NCBI RefSeq assembly: GCF_024790395.1
Contig: NZ_JAJISC010000002.1
Coordinates: 558,001 to 622,000, forward strand
Source: Halomonas dongshanensis
GTDB taxonomy: Bacteria > Pseudomonadota > Gammaproteobacteria > Pseudomonadales > Halomonadaceae
Reading direction: 5' to 3'
Length of the DNA stretch: 64,000 nt
Of this stretch, positions 52,184 to 62,166 are shown in pieces. The position numbers and the translations under genes were made by a program. The first letter of the stretch is position 1, and each line of letters starts with the position of its first letter. The notes beneath the pieces were generated by a model. The model had not been told where the DNA came from, did not search any database, and saw only the letters and a program-made list of their open reading frames with translations.

Positions 52184-53212
52184 TCAAGCCGAGAGTTCTC
52201 TGCGCACGATCTCTGCACCTGCGCTCAGGGCGTTCAGCTTGCCTCGGGCCACGGAACGGGAGAGCGGGGCCATGCCGCAGTTGGTGCAGGGGTAGAGCTT
52301 ATCTGCGTCGACGAATTGCAGCACCTTGCGTAGCGTCTCGGCGACCTCTTCGGGCGTTTCGATAGCGTTGGTGGCAACGTCGATGGCGCCTACCATCACC
52401 TTCTTACCGCGAATTAGCTCGATGAGATCGATAGGGACGTGCGAGTTCTGGCACTCGAGCGAGACGATATCGATATTGGACTGCTGCAGTTTGGGGAAGA
52501 CTTCTTCGTACTGGCGCCACTCGGAGCCCAGGGTCTTTTTCCAGTCGGTATTGGCCTTGATACCGTAGCCGTAGCAAATGTGCACGGCGGTTTCGCATTT
52601 CAGCCCTTCGATGGCGCGTTCGAGCGTCGCGATGCCCCAGTCGTTCACTTCATCGAAAAAGACGTTGAAGGCGGGTTCGTCGAACTGAATGATATCGACA
52701 CCGGCGGCTTCGAGCTCCTTGGCTTCCTGGTTGAGAATCTTGGCAAATTCCCAGGCAAGCTTTTCACGGCTCTTATAGTGGCCGTCATAGAGCGTATCGA
52801 TCATGGTCATCGGCCCCGGCAGGGCCCACTTGATGGGTTGATCGGTTTGCTGGCGCAAGAATTTGGCGTCGTCGACGAAGACCGGCTTCTGGCGGCTGAC
52901 GTCGCCTACCACCGAGGGCACGCTGGCATCGTAGCGGTCGCGAATCTTGACCGTCTGGCGGTTTTCGAAATCGACGCCGCTCAAGTGTTCGATGAAGGTG
53001 GTGACGAAGTGCTGGCGTGTCTGCTCGCCGTCGCTGACGATATCGATACCCGCGCGCTGCTGCTCTTGCAGCGATACGCGAAGGGCGTCCTGCTTGCCCT
53101 CGATCAGTTCTTCGTCCTGCAGCTTCCATGGCGACCACAGGGTCTCCGGCTGCGCCAGCCATAACGGTTTGGGTAGGCTGCCAGCCGTCGACGTGGGGAG
53201 TAACTTTTTCAT
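52184..53212 (-). CDS. mesD: Folate-independent methionine synthase MesD (core MetE-like)
   Basis: A 342-residue protein matching only the C-terminal catalytic barrel of cobalamin-independent methionine synthase MetE. Zinc ligands are suggested by HICYGYG (His, Cys), the Glu of SLECQNS and Cys in CTNCGMAPL near residue 315. It lacks the N-terminal folate-binding half of MetE. Such core-MetE proteins paired with a DUF1852 partner are the MesD/MesX type of folate-independent methionine synthase described by genetics, reported to need oxygen and MesX. The adjacent upstream gene is exactly that partner. The ATG at 53212 is chosen over a TTG two codons earlier. Confidence 0.9.
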   Translation of the reverse strand: MKKLLPTSTAGSLPKPLWLAQPETLWSPWKLQDEELIEGKQDALRVSLQEQQRAGIDIVSDGEQTRQHFVTTFIEHLSGVDFENRQTVKIRDRYDASVPSVVGDVSRQKPVFVDDAKFLRQQTDQPIKWALPGPMTMIDTLYDGHYKSREKLAWEFAKILNQEAKELEAAGVDIIQFDEPAFNVFFDEVNDWGIATLERAIEGLKCETAVHICYGYGIKANTDWKKTLGSEWRQYEEVFPKLQQSNIDIVSLECQNSHVPIDLIELIRGKKVMVGAIDVATNAIETPEEVAETLRKVLQFVDADKLYPCTNCGMAPLSRSVARGKLNALSAGAEIVRRELSA

Positions 53213-53335
53213 GATCAATGACCTTGTTATATAGCCAGGGGTAAATCAAAGAGCCCGTTTCTAACCAGTCGAGTGCTAGTCGACGACAACGATATGCTAG
53301 TTGGCGTCGCTAGCTGAGCTGTTTATCTGAGATCG

Positions 53336-54313
53336 TTAACGGTTATAGCTCGCCGCCCACCGATCGAGGGTTTCTTGGTGAGGCTTGATGAAATACTCCT
53401 CCGCATAGTGGCCCTGCTCGATGGCCAGACGGCTGCGCTCCTCGCGGTCGTAGACGATGCGCGTCAGCGAGTGGTCATGGTTGTGCAGCTGCGGCTGGTA
53501 GATATCACCTGCTGGGGCATTGGCGTTGTAGATCTCGGGGCGGTAGATGCGTTGGAACGTCTCCATCGTGCTGATGGTGCTGATGAGTTCCAGGTTGGTG
53601 TAATCGTTGAGCAGATCGCCCGCGAAGTGGAACGCCAGCGGGGCTACGCTATGCGGCGGCATGAAGTAGCGCACCTCCAAGCCCATCTTCTTGAAGTACT
53701 GCTCGGTCAGTGAGGACTCGTCCGGCAGGTATTCGACGCCAAGCACGGGGTGCGTATTGGCTGTGCGGTGGTAAGTCTTCTTATCTGACACGCTAAGGCA
53801 GATCACCGGCGGCTTGGCGAAGTTCTCCTGATAGGCGGCGGAGTTCAAGAAGTAGTGGAAGAGCTTGCCGTGTAAGTCGCCAAAGTTGTCAGGAATGCTG
53901 AACTGCGCTTGGCCCTTGTTGTGCTCGAGCAGCCGTACGCTGAAGTCGTAGTCGCGCACGTAGGAGGAGAAGTTATTGCCGACGATGCCTTCGATGCGCT
54001 GCTGGGTATGGCGATCGACGATGTGCGTTTTCAACACTTCGATCATGGGGAAGGCGTCGCCTTTACCTTCGATGTCCATACCGACGGAGACGATATCGAG
54101 CTCAACGGTATAGCGATCACCTTTAGGGTTGTCCCAATGGGCCAAAGCGTTGAAGCGATTATCGATCATCGTCAAGGCGTTGCGCAGGTTTTCCTGGCGG
54201 CTCTCGCCACGCGCCAGGTTGGCGAAGTTGGTGGTGATGCGCGTGCTATCGGCGGGATGATAGTTTTCATCGAACCGAATACGTTTGACGGTAAAGGTAA
54301 ACTCTTGGCTCAT
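53336..54313 (-). CDS. mesX: DUF1852 protein MesX, partner of MesD
   Basis: A 325-residue soluble protein of the DUF1852 family, found beside core MetE genes. Conserved-looking tracts include MSQEFTFTVKRIRFDE at the start, HWDNPKGDRYTVELDIVS near 75 and a histidine-rich LHNHDHSLTRIVYD near 285. In Acinetobacter this protein is required for MesD-dependent methionine synthesis; its biochemical role (perhaps generating or delivering the methyl donor) is unsettled. The start at 54313 follows family length; an in-frame ATG four codons earlier is possible and the open frame reaches 54460. A MetR box lies 134 bp upstream. Confidence 0.88.
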   Translation of the reverse strand: MSQEFTFTVKRIRFDENYHPADSTRITTNFANLARGESRQENLRNALTMIDNRFNALAHWDNPKGDRYTVELDIVSVGMDIEGKGDAFPMIEVLKTHIVDRHTQQRIEGIVGNNFSSYVRDYDFSVRLLEHNKGQAQFSIPDNFGDLHGKLFHYFLNSAAYQENFAKPPVICLSVSDKKTYHRTANTHPVLGVEYLPDESSLTEQYFKKMGLEVRYFMPPHSVAPLAFHFAGDLLNDYTNLELISTISTMETFQRIYRPEIYNANAPAGDIYQPQLHNHDHSLTRIVYDREERSRLAIEQGHYAEEYFIKPHQETLDRWAASYNR

Positions 54314-54446
54314 CGTGGTCGGCATCCTGAAGGCGGTGATGAAAGCAAGCCGCAAAAAAGCGTAATAAGGGCTTTCGATATAAGCGATGAGTGTTTTATA
54401 CCCGAACCTTCGTATGAGTGACAGTGACTTTATTTCAGATACAAGA

Positions 54447-54459
54447 TGAAGGTTATTCA
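54447..54459. promoter_or_regulatory. MetR box upstream of mesXD
   Basis: TGAAGGTTATTCA is a perfect TGAA-N5-TTCA MetR/LysR-type palindrome, and it lies about 50 bp upstream of a -10-like TATAAA near 54398 on the minus strand. MetR activates metE in enterics in response to homocysteine, so control of the mesXD methionine synthase fits. Confidence 0.65.
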
Positions 54460-54469
54460 TACAGTCGAC

Positions 54470-54496
54470 AAAAAACGCCAGCCCTAAGGCTGGCGT
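54470..54496 (-). terminator. Terminator of prc
   Basis: ACGCCAGCC-TTAG-GGCTGGCGT on the minus strand, a 9-bp perfect stem followed by TTTTTTG. Confidence 0.9.
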
Positions 54497-54525
54497 CGTG
54501 AGGGAGCTGCAGTTATCGCATCAGT

Positions 54526-56622
54526 TTAGCGTTTGCGAGCGAGCTGGTGCATATGCTGCAGGTGGGCGTAGTCGAGTAGAATTTCGGCCGACTCGAGTAC
54601 GTGAGCGCGGTCTACCGGCATCTCCTCTTCGTCCTCTTCGGTAGCGTTTTCGTCCGTTGCGTCGTCGTTCGTCGGGTCGAGGCGGGCATCGGCCCACTCA
54701 TCCAGCTCCGGCATGCCAAGGGCGCGGCGGCGCTGGTTTTCGAGCGAGAGCTGCTCGGCTTCCTGCGCTTCCATTTCACGCTGACGCTGTTCGCGGTTCA
54801 GGCTAACGCTGGTTTGCTGCTCACGCAGCTGGCGAGCGAGATTGGCCTGACGCTCCAGGTAGCGGAAGTTGGGATTTTCGGCCACACGGGCATCGTGGCG
54901 TTCGTTGAGCGTAGCCAGGTAGCGCTCGGGCTCACCGTAGCGACGATACTGCACGTTTTGCACGGTATCCCAGGGTAAGGCGTTATCCAGGCTGCTTTCG
55001 CCGATGCGCTCGGGGTCGATCAGGCTGGGGAAGGGAATGTCAGGCTCGACACCGCGATTTTGGGTGCTTTCTCCCGAGATGCGGTAGAACTTGGCCCGGG
55101 TCAGCTTGATCTGGCCGTGGCTCAAATCGCTCAGCGTCTGTACGGTGCCCTTGCCAAAGGTGGTGGTACCGAGCACGAGGCCACGGCCGTAGTCCTGAAT
55201 GGCACCGGCAAAGATCTCCGATGCCGAGGCCGAGAGGCGGTTAACCAGCACGCCTAGCGGGCCATCGTACAGGGTGCCGCTATCGGTATCGCCGTAGAGG
55301 TTGATGCGCCCTTGGGCGTCGCGCACCTGCACGGTGGGGCCGCGGTCGATGAACAGGCCGATCAGCGAGTTGGCTTCTTGCAGCGCGCCGCCGCCGTTGT
55401 TGCGTAAATCGAGCACGATGCCTTCGACGCCTTCCTCTTTGAGCCGCTCGATCTCGCGGGAGACATCGCGCGTGGTGCTGCGATAATCCTCTTCACCCGC
55501 CTGCCAGGCGTCGAAGTCGACGTAGAAAGTAGGGATGTTGATCACGCCGAGGCGATGCGGTTCGCCGTCGCGCTCGACCTCGATTATCTCACCATGCGCC
55601 GCCTGGTCTTCGAGACTGACGGTATCACGGGTAATTTCGATGGTATGCGAGCGGGTCATGTCCACTGCTTGGGCGGGCACGACGTCCAGGCGCACGGTGG
55701 AGCCTTTGGGACCGCGAATGAGGTCGACGACGTTGTCCAGGCGCATGCCGATGACGTTGACCATATCGCCCTCTTCCTGGCCCACGGCAATGATGCGATC
55801 GGCCGGCTCGAGCAGCCCGGCGCGGTCAGCTGGGCCACCGGGAACAAGGCTTGCTACCTTGACGTATTCGCCGTCGGCCTGGAGCAGGGCGCCGATGCCT
55901 TCGAGCGACAGGCTCATCTGAATGTCGAAGCTTTCGCTCTGGCGCGGAGAGAGATAGTTAGTGTGCGGGTCGATGGTGCTGGTCACCGCCGCCATGAAGA
56001 TGCCGAACACGTCCTCGGCCTCGGCTTGGCGAAGGCGAGTGAGCTGACCTTCGTAGCGCTGACGCAGGTTGTCGACGACTTGCTCTTCGTCCTGATCGGC
56101 CAGGGCCAGGGTGAGAGCGTCGTTCTCCAGGCGCTTGCGCCAGAGCTCGTCGAGCTCGCTTTCGCGGCTGGCCCAGGGCGTATCTTCGCGATCGATCTCG
56201 ATACGCTCATCGCTGTCGAAATCGAATGAGATGCCTTCGTCGAGTTTTTCCAGTAGCCACTCGAGGCGTGCCGTATGGCGCTGGTTGAGACGCTCGTAGA
56301 GGTCGAAAACCTCGTCTAGGTCTCCCTCGAAGAGCACCTCCGCCATGTCCTCTTCGAGGTGGCGGTAAGGGTCGATGTCACGGCGTAAAAGGTAAGCGCG
56401 CTGACCGTCCAAAAAATCCAGGTAGCTCTGGAACGCCTCTTGTGACCACGCCTCGTCGAAAGTGATATCGGCGTAGTGACCATAGTGCAGGGCATCGGCC
56501 ACTTCCACCGCTGCCTGGCGCTGTTCGTCGGTCGGCTTAAGCGCTGCTTGCGCCGTAGTGCTGGTCACGACCAGCATCAGCGCCAGAGCGACCGAACGCG
56601 ATAGCGTTACAAACAAGCTCAT
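54526..56622 (-). CDS. prc: Tail-specific periplasmic protease Prc (CtpA family)
   Basis: A 698-residue S41 protease with a cleavable signal peptide (TTAQA). An N-terminal helical domain precedes a PDZ domain (about 230-330). The protease core has Ser in RLSASASEIFAGA and Lys in GTTTFGKGTVQ, the Ser-Lys dyad. It cleaves proteins from their C-termini in the periplasm and, in relatives, controls peptidoglycan hydrolases together with lipoprotein NlpI. The C-terminal tail is Glu-rich. It is transcribed alone and ends in a strong terminator. Confidence 0.95.
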   Translation of the reverse strand: MSLFVTLSRSVALALMLVVTSTTAQAALKPTDEQRQAAVEVADALHYGHYADITFDEAWSQEAFQSYLDFLDGQRAYLLRRDIDPYRHLEEDMAEVLFEGDLDEVFDLYERLNQRHTARLEWLLEKLDEGISFDFDSDERIEIDREDTPWASRESELDELWRKRLENDALTLALADQDEEQVVDNLRQRYEGQLTRLRQAEAEDVFGIFMAAVTSTIDPHTNYLSPRQSESFDIQMSLSLEGIGALLQADGEYVKVASLVPGGPADRAGLLEPADRIIAVGQEEGDMVNVIGMRLDNVVDLIRGPKGSTVRLDVVPAQAVDMTRSHTIEITRDTVSLEDQAAHGEIIEVERDGEPHRLGVINIPTFYVDFDAWQAGEEDYRSTTRDVSREIERLKEEGVEGIVLDLRNNGGGALQEANSLIGLFIDRGPTVQVRDAQGRINLYGDTDSGTLYDGPLGVLVNRLSASASEIFAGAIQDYGRGLVLGTTTFGKGTVQTLSDLSHGQIKLTRAKFYRISGESTQNRGVEPDIPFPSLIDPERIGESSLDNALPWDTVQNVQYRRYGEPERYLATLNERHDARVAENPNFRYLERQANLARQLREQQTSVSLNREQRQREMEAQEAEQLSLENQRRRALGMPELDEWADARLDPTNDDATDENATEEDEEEMPVDRAHVLESAEILLDYAHLQHMHQLARKR

Positions 56623-56759
56623 CAGTCAAGCTCTCCTGGAATTGTGTACACTCAATCTTCCCTAGACCCTCGGCCAGCGTATGAGTTGCGGGGCCGAAGC
56701 AGCATTGTAGCAGGTCACCTGCTCGATGAGACTCAATCATTATCCTAATGAGGAATTTC

Positions 56760-58064
56760 ATGTCCCAGGCTTTCAATGCGGAACGCACCCAGCGGCTGTG
56801 TGATTTTCTCTCGAACTCGCCAAGCCCCTGGCACGCCACTCAATCGATGGCCACGCGCCTGGAGCAGGGCGGTTTCGAACGTCTGGAAGAGAAGGCCGAC
56901 TGGCAGCTGTCGCCCGGTAAGCGCTACTACGTGACCCGCAACGACTCCTCGATCATCGCCTTTCAGCTGCCAGTACAAGGGCTCTCTAGCCTGCGTATGA
57001 TCGGGGCGCATACCGATAGCCCGGGGCTGCGTTTGAAGCCCGAGGCCACGCAGCGTTCGGCGGGTTGGCTGCAGCTTGGGGTGCAGGTGTATGGCGGCGT
57101 ATTGCTCGCGCCTTGGTTTGATCGCGACCTGGGGCTTGCCGGGCGCGTGCACGTCCGCCACGCCGATGGTCGGCTCACGAGCGTGCTGCTCAACGTGGCG
57201 CGACCCATCGCCACCATTCCAAGCCTAGCGATTCACCTGGATCGTGACGTCAACGCCGGGCGCGCGATCAACCCTCAAACGCAGATGGCCCCCGTGCTGA
57301 TGCAAAGCGACGGCGTCGATCTCGATGCGCTCTTGGGTGGCTGGCTCGAAGAGGAGCATGGTCTTGAGGATGTCGAGGTGGTGGATTTCGAGCTCGGTTT
57401 CTACGACGTGCAGCCGTCGGCCGTGGTGGGCATTCAGAGTGAGCTGATCGCCAGCGCCCGGCTCGACAACCTGCTGTCGTGCTTTATTGGTTTAGAGGCG
57501 CTACTTGCGTGCGACGGTGAGCAGGGGGCGCTGCTGGTCGCCAACGATCACGAAGAGGTGGGTAGCGCCAGCGCCTGTGGCGCCCAAGGCCCGTTTTTGG
57601 CCGACGTACTCAAACGGCTCAATGCCCAGGTAGGCAAGGGCAGCGACGAATCGCTGATCCAGCTGATTCAGTCGTCGCTGATGATCTCCTGCGACAACGC
57701 TCACGCCTTGCACCCGAACTTTCGCGACAAGCACGACGAGCGCCACGGCCCCTTGATCAATGGCGGCCCTGTGATCAAGGTCAACGCGAGCCAGCGCTAC
57801 GCCACCAACAGCGTGACCGGCGCGCTGTTTCGCGATGTCTGCAAAGAGGCGAATGTGCCGGTGCAAGCATTCGTCACCCGCGCCGACATGGGCTGTGGCA
57901 GCACCATTGGGCCCATCACCGCCACTCAGGTGGGCGTGCCGACCATCGACGTTGGCGTGCCGCAGTGGGCAATGCACTCTATTCGCGAAACCGCAGGCAC
58001 CCACGACATCAACCACCTGACCCGCGCCTTGACGCTTTTCCTGAACCGCCCAACGTTGGCATAA
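56760..58064 (+). CDS. apeB: M18-family aspartyl aminopeptidase
   Basis: A 434-residue zinc aminopeptidase. Metal sites are visible in GAHTDSPGLRLKP (His near 78), SARLDNLLS (Asp), NDHEEVGS (catalytic Glu pair), and the C-terminal His in MHSIRETAG. The ATG at 56760 has AGGA 5 nt upstream, whose bases overlap an earlier in-frame ATG at 56748. Confidence 0.93.
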   Translation: MSQAFNAERTQRLCDFLSNSPSPWHATQSMATRLEQGGFERLEEKADWQLSPGKRYYVTRNDSSIIAFQLPVQGLSSLRMIGAHTDSPGLRLKPEATQRSAGWLQLGVQVYGGVLLAPWFDRDLGLAGRVHVRHADGRLTSVLLNVARPIATIPSLAIHLDRDVNAGRAINPQTQMAPVLMQSDGVDLDALLGGWLEEEHGLEDVEVVDFELGFYDVQPSAVVGIQSELIASARLDNLLSCFIGLEALLACDGEQGALLVANDHEEVGSASACGAQGPFLADVLKRLNAQVGKGSDESLIQLIQSSLMISCDNAHALHPNFRDKHDERHGPLINGGPVIKVNASQRYATNSVTGALFRDVCKEANVPVQAFVTRADMGCGSTIGPITATQVGVPTIDVGVPQWAMHSIRETAGTHDINHLTRALTLFLNRPTLA

Positions 58065-58095
58065 CCCGTGTTTGAATAAAAAACCACGACACGAA

Positions 58096-58126
58096 AAAGC
58101 CCCGCTGACGATGTCAGCGGGGCTTT
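58096..58126 (+). terminator. Terminator of apeB
   Basis: AAAGCCCCGCTGAC-GAT-GTCAGCGGGGCTTT, a 14-bp perfect stem; it also faces the tRNA-Met gene transcribed from the other strand. Confidence 0.95.
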
Positions 58127-58136
58127 CGGTATTCAT

Positions 58137-58213
58137 TGGTGGCTACGCCCTGATTTGAACAGGGGACCCCATCATTATGAGTGATGTGCTCTAACCAGCT
58201 GAGCTACGTAGCC
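58137..58213 (-). tRNA. tRNA-Met (CAT), elongator
   Basis: A 77-nt cloverleaf with encoded CCA, almost identical to E. coli elongator tRNA-Met in the first half. The anticodon CAT is at 58177-58179 (minus strand). The acceptor starts with a paired G1-C72, so it is not the initiator. Confidence 0.95.
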
Positions 58214-58228
58214 GTTCAACGGGGGCGA

Positions 58229-58256
58229 ATATTATCAGATTCCTGCGCGGCGTCAA
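58229..58256 (-). promoter_or_regulatory. Sigma70 promoter of tRNA-Met
   Basis: On the minus strand TTGACG (58251-58256), 16 nt, then TAATAT (58229-58234), 15 nt before the tRNA. Confidence 0.8.
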
Positions 58257-58360
58257 GCCTTTGGCCTCTTGATAATGGGCGGGAATTGCCGAATTAGTGC
58301 CGCGAATATGGGCGAATACACCAAGCCCCGCCGAGGCGGGGCTTCGTTGGATCGTTTAGC

Positions 58361-59452
58361 TCAAACATTGAACCTGAAATGCACCACGTCACCGTCCTTG
58401 ACGATGTACTCTTTGCCTTCCAGGCGCCATTTGCCTGCGTCTTTGGCGCCTTGCTCGCCGCCCAGGCTAACAAAATCGTCGTAGGCGATGACTTCGGCGC
58501 GGATGAAGCCTTTCTGGAAGTCGGTGTGGATGACGCCGGCGGCTTCGGGGGCGGTTGCGCCCTGTTTCACGGTCCAGGCGCGGACTTCCTTCACCCCGGC
58601 GGTGAAGTAGGTCTGGAGGCCGAGCAGGGCATAGCCTGCGCGGATGACGCGGTCGAGCCCCGGCTCTTCCATGCCCATCTCATCGAGGAACATGGCGCGC
58701 TCTTCGTCTTCGAGCTCGGCGATTTCGGCTTCGAGCTGGTTGCACACCGGCACCACTACGGCGCCTTCCGCCGCGGCGATCTCCTCGACGATGGTGAGGT
58801 AGGGGTTATTCTCGAAGCCATCTTCGTTGACGTTAGCGATGTACATGGTGGGCTTCAGCGTCAGAAAGCCGAAACTTTTGATTTGGCGCTTCTCGTCGTC
58901 ATCGAGGGCGAAGCTACGTAGCGGCAGGCCTTCGGCCAGATGAGGCTGGATCTTGTCGAGCACCGCTTTGGTGGCGATGGCGTCTTTATCGCCGCCTTTG
59001 ACCACGCGCACGAGACGCTGGCTTGCCTTTTCGACGGTATCCAAATCAGCCAGGGCGAGTTCGAGGTTGATGGTCTCGATATCGGCGCGCGGATCGACCT
59101 GGTTGGCTACGTGAATGACGTTGTCGTTATCGAAGCAGCGCACGACGTGGGCGATGGCCTGGGTCTCCCGAATGTTGGCGAGAAACTTGTTGCCCAAGCC
59201 TTCGCCCTTGGAGGCGCCCGCGACGAGGCCTGCGATATCGACGAACTCCATCGTGGTCGGCAGCACCTTCTCGGGCTTGACCAACTCGGCCAGCTTGTCC
59301 AAGCGCGGGTCGGGCATCGGCACGATGCCAACGTTGGGCTCGATGGTGCAGAAGGGGAAGTTTTCTGCATCGATGCCCGATTTGGTCAGCGCGTTGAAGA
59401 GGGTGGATTTGCCGACGTTAGGAAGGCCGACGATGCCGCAGTTAAAGCCCAT
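58361..59452 (-). CDS. ychF: Ribosome-binding ATPase YchF
   Basis: A 363-residue Obg-family P-loop protein. [15 protein letters not shown] is at residues 8-22, and [18 protein letters not shown] and a C-terminal TGS domain ending in [10 protein letters not shown] are present. It prefers ATP over GTP and binds ribosomes. It follows pth, as in E. coli. Confidence 0.97.
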   Translation of the reverse strand: MGFNCGIVGLPNVGKSTLFNALTKSGIDAENFPFCTIEPNVGIVPMPDPRLDKLAELVKPEKVLPTTMEFVDIAGLVAGASKGEGLGNKFLANIRETQAIAHVVRCFDNDNVIHVANQVDPRADIETINLELALADLDTVEKASQRLVRVVKGGDKDAIATKAVLDKIQPHLAEGLPLRSFALDDDEKRQIKSFGFLTLKPTMYIANVNEDGFENNPYLTIVEEIAAAEGAVVVPVCNQLEAEIAELEDEERAMFLDEMGMEEPGLDRVIRAGYALLGLQTYFTAGVKEVRAWTVKQGATAPEAAGVIHTDFQKGFIRAEVIAYDDFVSLGGEQGAKDAGKWRLEGKEYIVKDGDVVHFRFNV

Positions 59453-59589
59453 GAGTGATTCCTGAAATGATCTGGCGAATGAGGTATCGGCAGGATGAGC
59501 GAGTAGGGCGCGCGCCAGCCGATAAAAGTGGCGGCCATTTTACGAGAAGGGGCGCGCGGCGACCAGCCATGCGCGCCTATGCCTGAGGT

Positions 59590-60189
59590 TCAGGACTCGC
59601 TGGCTTGGGGTTTGAGGCTATGCAGGCGGTTCATCGCCTTGGCCCAATCGCCTGCCAGTGCCTGGGGGAGGGTGGTTTGGCACTCGTCGAGCGCGCGGTC
59701 GATGGCCTCTTGTTCGCTCTTGCCGGGGCGGTTGAGCACGTAGCGCACGACTTGTTTGGCCTCACCTGGATGGCCGATGCCGATGCGTAAGCGGTGGAAC
59801 TGCTTCTGGTTGCCCAGCGCGCTGATGATGTCGCGCAGCCCGTTATGGCCGCCGTGCCCGCCGCCTGTCTTGTAGCGTGCCTGACCGGGAGGTAAGTCCA
59901 GCTCATCGTGAGCCACTAGCAAATTCTCGGGCGCGAGCTTGTAGAACTGGGTAAGGGCGGCCACGGCGCCACCGCTGCGGTTCATGAAGGTGGTGGGGTT
60001 GAGCAGGTGAACCTCGTGCTGGCCAAGGCGCGCCTTGGCATAAAGGCCCAAGAACTTCTTTTCGGGACGAAGCTCGGTGCCCGCCTCGCGCGCCAGCGCC
60101 TCTACTAGCCAAAAGCCCGCGTTGTGACGGGTGGCGGCGTAGTCCGGTCCTGGGTTTCCAAGCCCAATGATCGCTGTTACGTGGCTCAT
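59590..60189 (-). CDS. pth: Peptidyl-tRNA hydrolase
   Basis: A 199-residue enzyme that recycles peptidyl-tRNA released during translation. GLGNPGPDYAATRHNAGF (catalytic His near residue 22), FMNRSGGAV, HDELDLPPG and GGHGGHNGLRDI are the family motifs. Confidence 0.97.
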   Translation of the reverse strand: MSHVTAIIGLGNPGPDYAATRHNAGFWLVEALAREAGTELRPEKKFLGLYAKARLGQHEVHLLNPTTFMNRSGGAVAALTQFYKLAPENLLVAHDELDLPPGQARYKTGGGHGGHNGLRDIISALGNQKQFHRLRIGIGHPGEAKQVVRYVLNRPGKSEQEAIDRALDECQTTLPQALAGDWAKAMNRLHSLKPQASES

Positions 60190-60326
60190 CCCTGCCTCCC
60201 TATGTCGATGAAAATATGTCGATGAAAATATGTCGGTAGAAAATTTTCGATGGCAAAAAAAAGATCAAGCGCCGAAGCGCTTGATCTTAGCACTGCTGGA
60301 CCATGCAAGCATGGCCCTGGGTGCGA

Positions 60327-60962
60327 TTACTCGTCGCCAGCTTCGGCGTCGTCTGCTTCTGCTTCGTCGTCACCGCCGCGGACTTTCACTTTGGTGATGC
60401 TGAGAACGGCGTTGTCGTGCTCGGCGCCATGCGCCAGGTCGACGGAGCTGACGCCAGACGGCAGCTTGAGGTCGGACAGGTGCAGCGTAGTGCCGAGTTC
60501 GACGGCGCTGATGTCGACTTCGAGGTAGTCCGGCAGGTCCTTCGGCAAGCAGCTAATGGACACTTCGTTGGCCAGAACGTGCAGTTCGCCGCCTTGGTCC
60601 TTAATGCCTACGCACTTCTCTTCGCCCACTACGTGCAGCGGCACGTTGATGGTGATTTCGTGAGTCGCGTCGACGCGCAGGAAGTCAGCGTGCGTCAGCA
60701 GGGGCTTGAAGGGGTGGCGCTGCAGGTCACGAATGACCACTTGCTCTTTCTTGCCGTCGATCACCAGGGTGATAACAGAAGAGAAGAAAGACTCGTCTTC
60801 GATCGCTTTGTAGAAGGAGGTCTTTTCAACGGAGATGGCCTGCGCTTCCTTCTCGCCACCGTACACAACGGCCGGAACGAGTTGGTTCGCACGACGCAGG
60901 CGGCGGCTCGCACCTTTCCCCAGGTCGTTACGAACGCTGGCATTAAGAGTGAAATCGGACAT
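60327..60962 (-). CDS. rplY: 50S ribosomal protein L25/CTC
   Basis: A 211-residue long-form L25 (CTC type) that binds 5S rRNA. The N-terminal L25 domain ([22 protein letters not shown]) is followed by a beta domain, as in general stress protein CTC, and a terminal Glu/Asp-rich tail. The E. coli version is only 94 residues; the two-domain form is normal in pseudomonads and their relatives. Confidence 0.95.
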   Translation of the reverse strand: MSDFTLNASVRNDLGKGASRRLRRANQLVPAVVYGGEKEAQAISVEKTSFYKAIEDESFFSSVITLVIDGKKEQVVIRDLQRHPFKPLLTHADFLRVDATHEITINVPLHVVGEEKCVGIKDQGGELHVLANEVSISCLPKDLPDYLEVDISAVELGTTLHLSDLKLPSGVSSVDLAHGAEHDNAVLSITKVKVRGGDDEAEADDAEAGDE

Positions 60963-61062
60963 GGTATGTGCCTCTTGGTTAAAGTAAGGAAACGCCGCTA
61001 CCCGCGACCAGATAACGACGTTCCCGAAAGCCCCGCTTGCGCGAGACCGTTTCGTCGCGCGA

Positions 61063-62004
61063 TCAGTGGAACATCGCGCTGACGGATTCTTCGTTGCTGA
61101 CCCGACGAATCGCCTCGGCGATCAGACCGGCAACGCTCAATTGACGAATTTTACCGCTGCGGCGTGCATGCTCGGCCAGCGGGATGGTGTCGGTCACCAC
61201 GACTTCGTCGAGTACGGAGTTGGTGATGTTATCCACCGCCGGGCCAGACAAGATCGGGTGAGTGGCATAGGCGACGACGCGCTTCGCGCCGTGGTCTTTC
61301 AATGCTTCACCCGCCTTGCACAGCGTGCCGGCGGTATCGATCATATCGTCGACCACGACACAGGTGCGGCCTTCGATCTCACCGATGATGTGCATCACCT
61401 GGGCCTGGTTAGCTTGGGGGCGACGCTTGTCGATGATGGCGAGATCGGCGTTGAGCTGCTTGGCGATGGCGCGAGCGCGAACGACGCCGCCTACGTCAGG
61501 CGAGACGACAACGAGGTCGTCGTAGTTCTGGCGCTCGATGTCGTCGAGCAGGATCGGCGAGCCGTAGACGTTATCCACCGGCACATCGAAGAAGCCCTGG
61601 ATCTGGTCGGCGTGCAGGTCCATGGTCATGACCCGGTCGACGCCCGCCTTGACCATCATGTCCGCCACGACCTTGGCGGAGATGGGAACGCGCGCGGAGC
61701 GCACGCGGCGATCCTGACGTGCGTAGCCGAAGTAGGGTACGACCGCCGTGATGCGCGCTGCCGATGCACGACGCAGGGCGTCGATCATCAGGATCAGTTC
61801 CATCAGGTTGTCGTTGGTCGGTGCACAGGTGGATTGCAGGACGAAGACGTCCTTACCGCGCACGTTCTCATTGATCTCGACCGCAATTTCGCCATCGCTG
61901 AACTGACCGACGGTGGCGTTACCCATCCGGCTATCCAGGCTCTCGGCAATCTTGTGAGCGAGTTCGGGATTGGCATTCCCGGCGAAGACCATCAATTTTG
62001 ACAC
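61063..62004 (-). CDS. prs: Ribose-phosphate pyrophosphokinase
   Basis: A 313-residue PRPP synthase supplying purine, pyrimidine, histidine and tryptophan pathways. The PRPP-binding [13 protein letters not shown] is near residue 215, and [20 protein letters not shown] near 37 and YARQDRR near 95 bind ATP. It follows ispE and the tRNA-Gln gene, a conserved position. Confidence 0.97.
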   Translation of the reverse strand: MSKLMVFAGNANPELAHKIAESLDSRMGNATVGQFSDGEIAVEINENVRGKDVFVLQSTCAPTNDNLMELILMIDALRRASAARITAVVPYFGYARQDRRVRSARVPISAKVVADMMVKAGVDRVMTMDLHADQIQGFFDVPVDNVYGSPILLDDIERQNYDDLVVVSPDVGGVVRARAIAKQLNADLAIIDKRRPQANQAQVMHIIGEIEGRTCVVVDDMIDTAGTLCKAGEALKDHGAKRVVAYATHPILSGPAVDNITNSVLDEVVVTDTIPLAEHARRSGKIRQLSVAGLIAEAIRRVSNEESVSAMFH

Positions 62005-62062
62005 GCGCAGCCACCTTTGCAGTGTTGGGGATCGGGGGAGAAAGCACGCCTCGACGACAGAT

Positions 62063-62137
62063 TGGCTGGGGTACCAGGATTCGAACCTGGGAATGCCGAT
62101 ACCAAAAACCGGTGCCTTACCACTTGGCGATACCCCA
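62063..62137 (-). tRNA. tRNA-Gln (TTG)
   Basis: A 75-nt cloverleaf with encoded CCA. The acceptor stem is TGGGGTA/TACCCCA. The anticodon loop TTTTGGT gives TTG. No separate promoter is visible in the 29-bp gap after ispE, so it is probably cotranscribed with lolB-ispE and processed. Confidence 0.95.
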
Positions 62138-62166
62138 GCAGTATCCGAGTCGATGGGCGGGCGCTT

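Noticed and set aside
52184..53212. MetE-like gene read as a truncated, broken metE
   Set aside because: The ORF is complete with its own start and conserved zinc ligands, and sits next to DUF1852, so it is the intact core-MetE (MesD) type.
61066..62001. 311-codon open frame antisense to prs
   Set aside because: The prs product is fully conserved; the antisense product has low complexity rich in His, Asp and Val with no recognisable motif.
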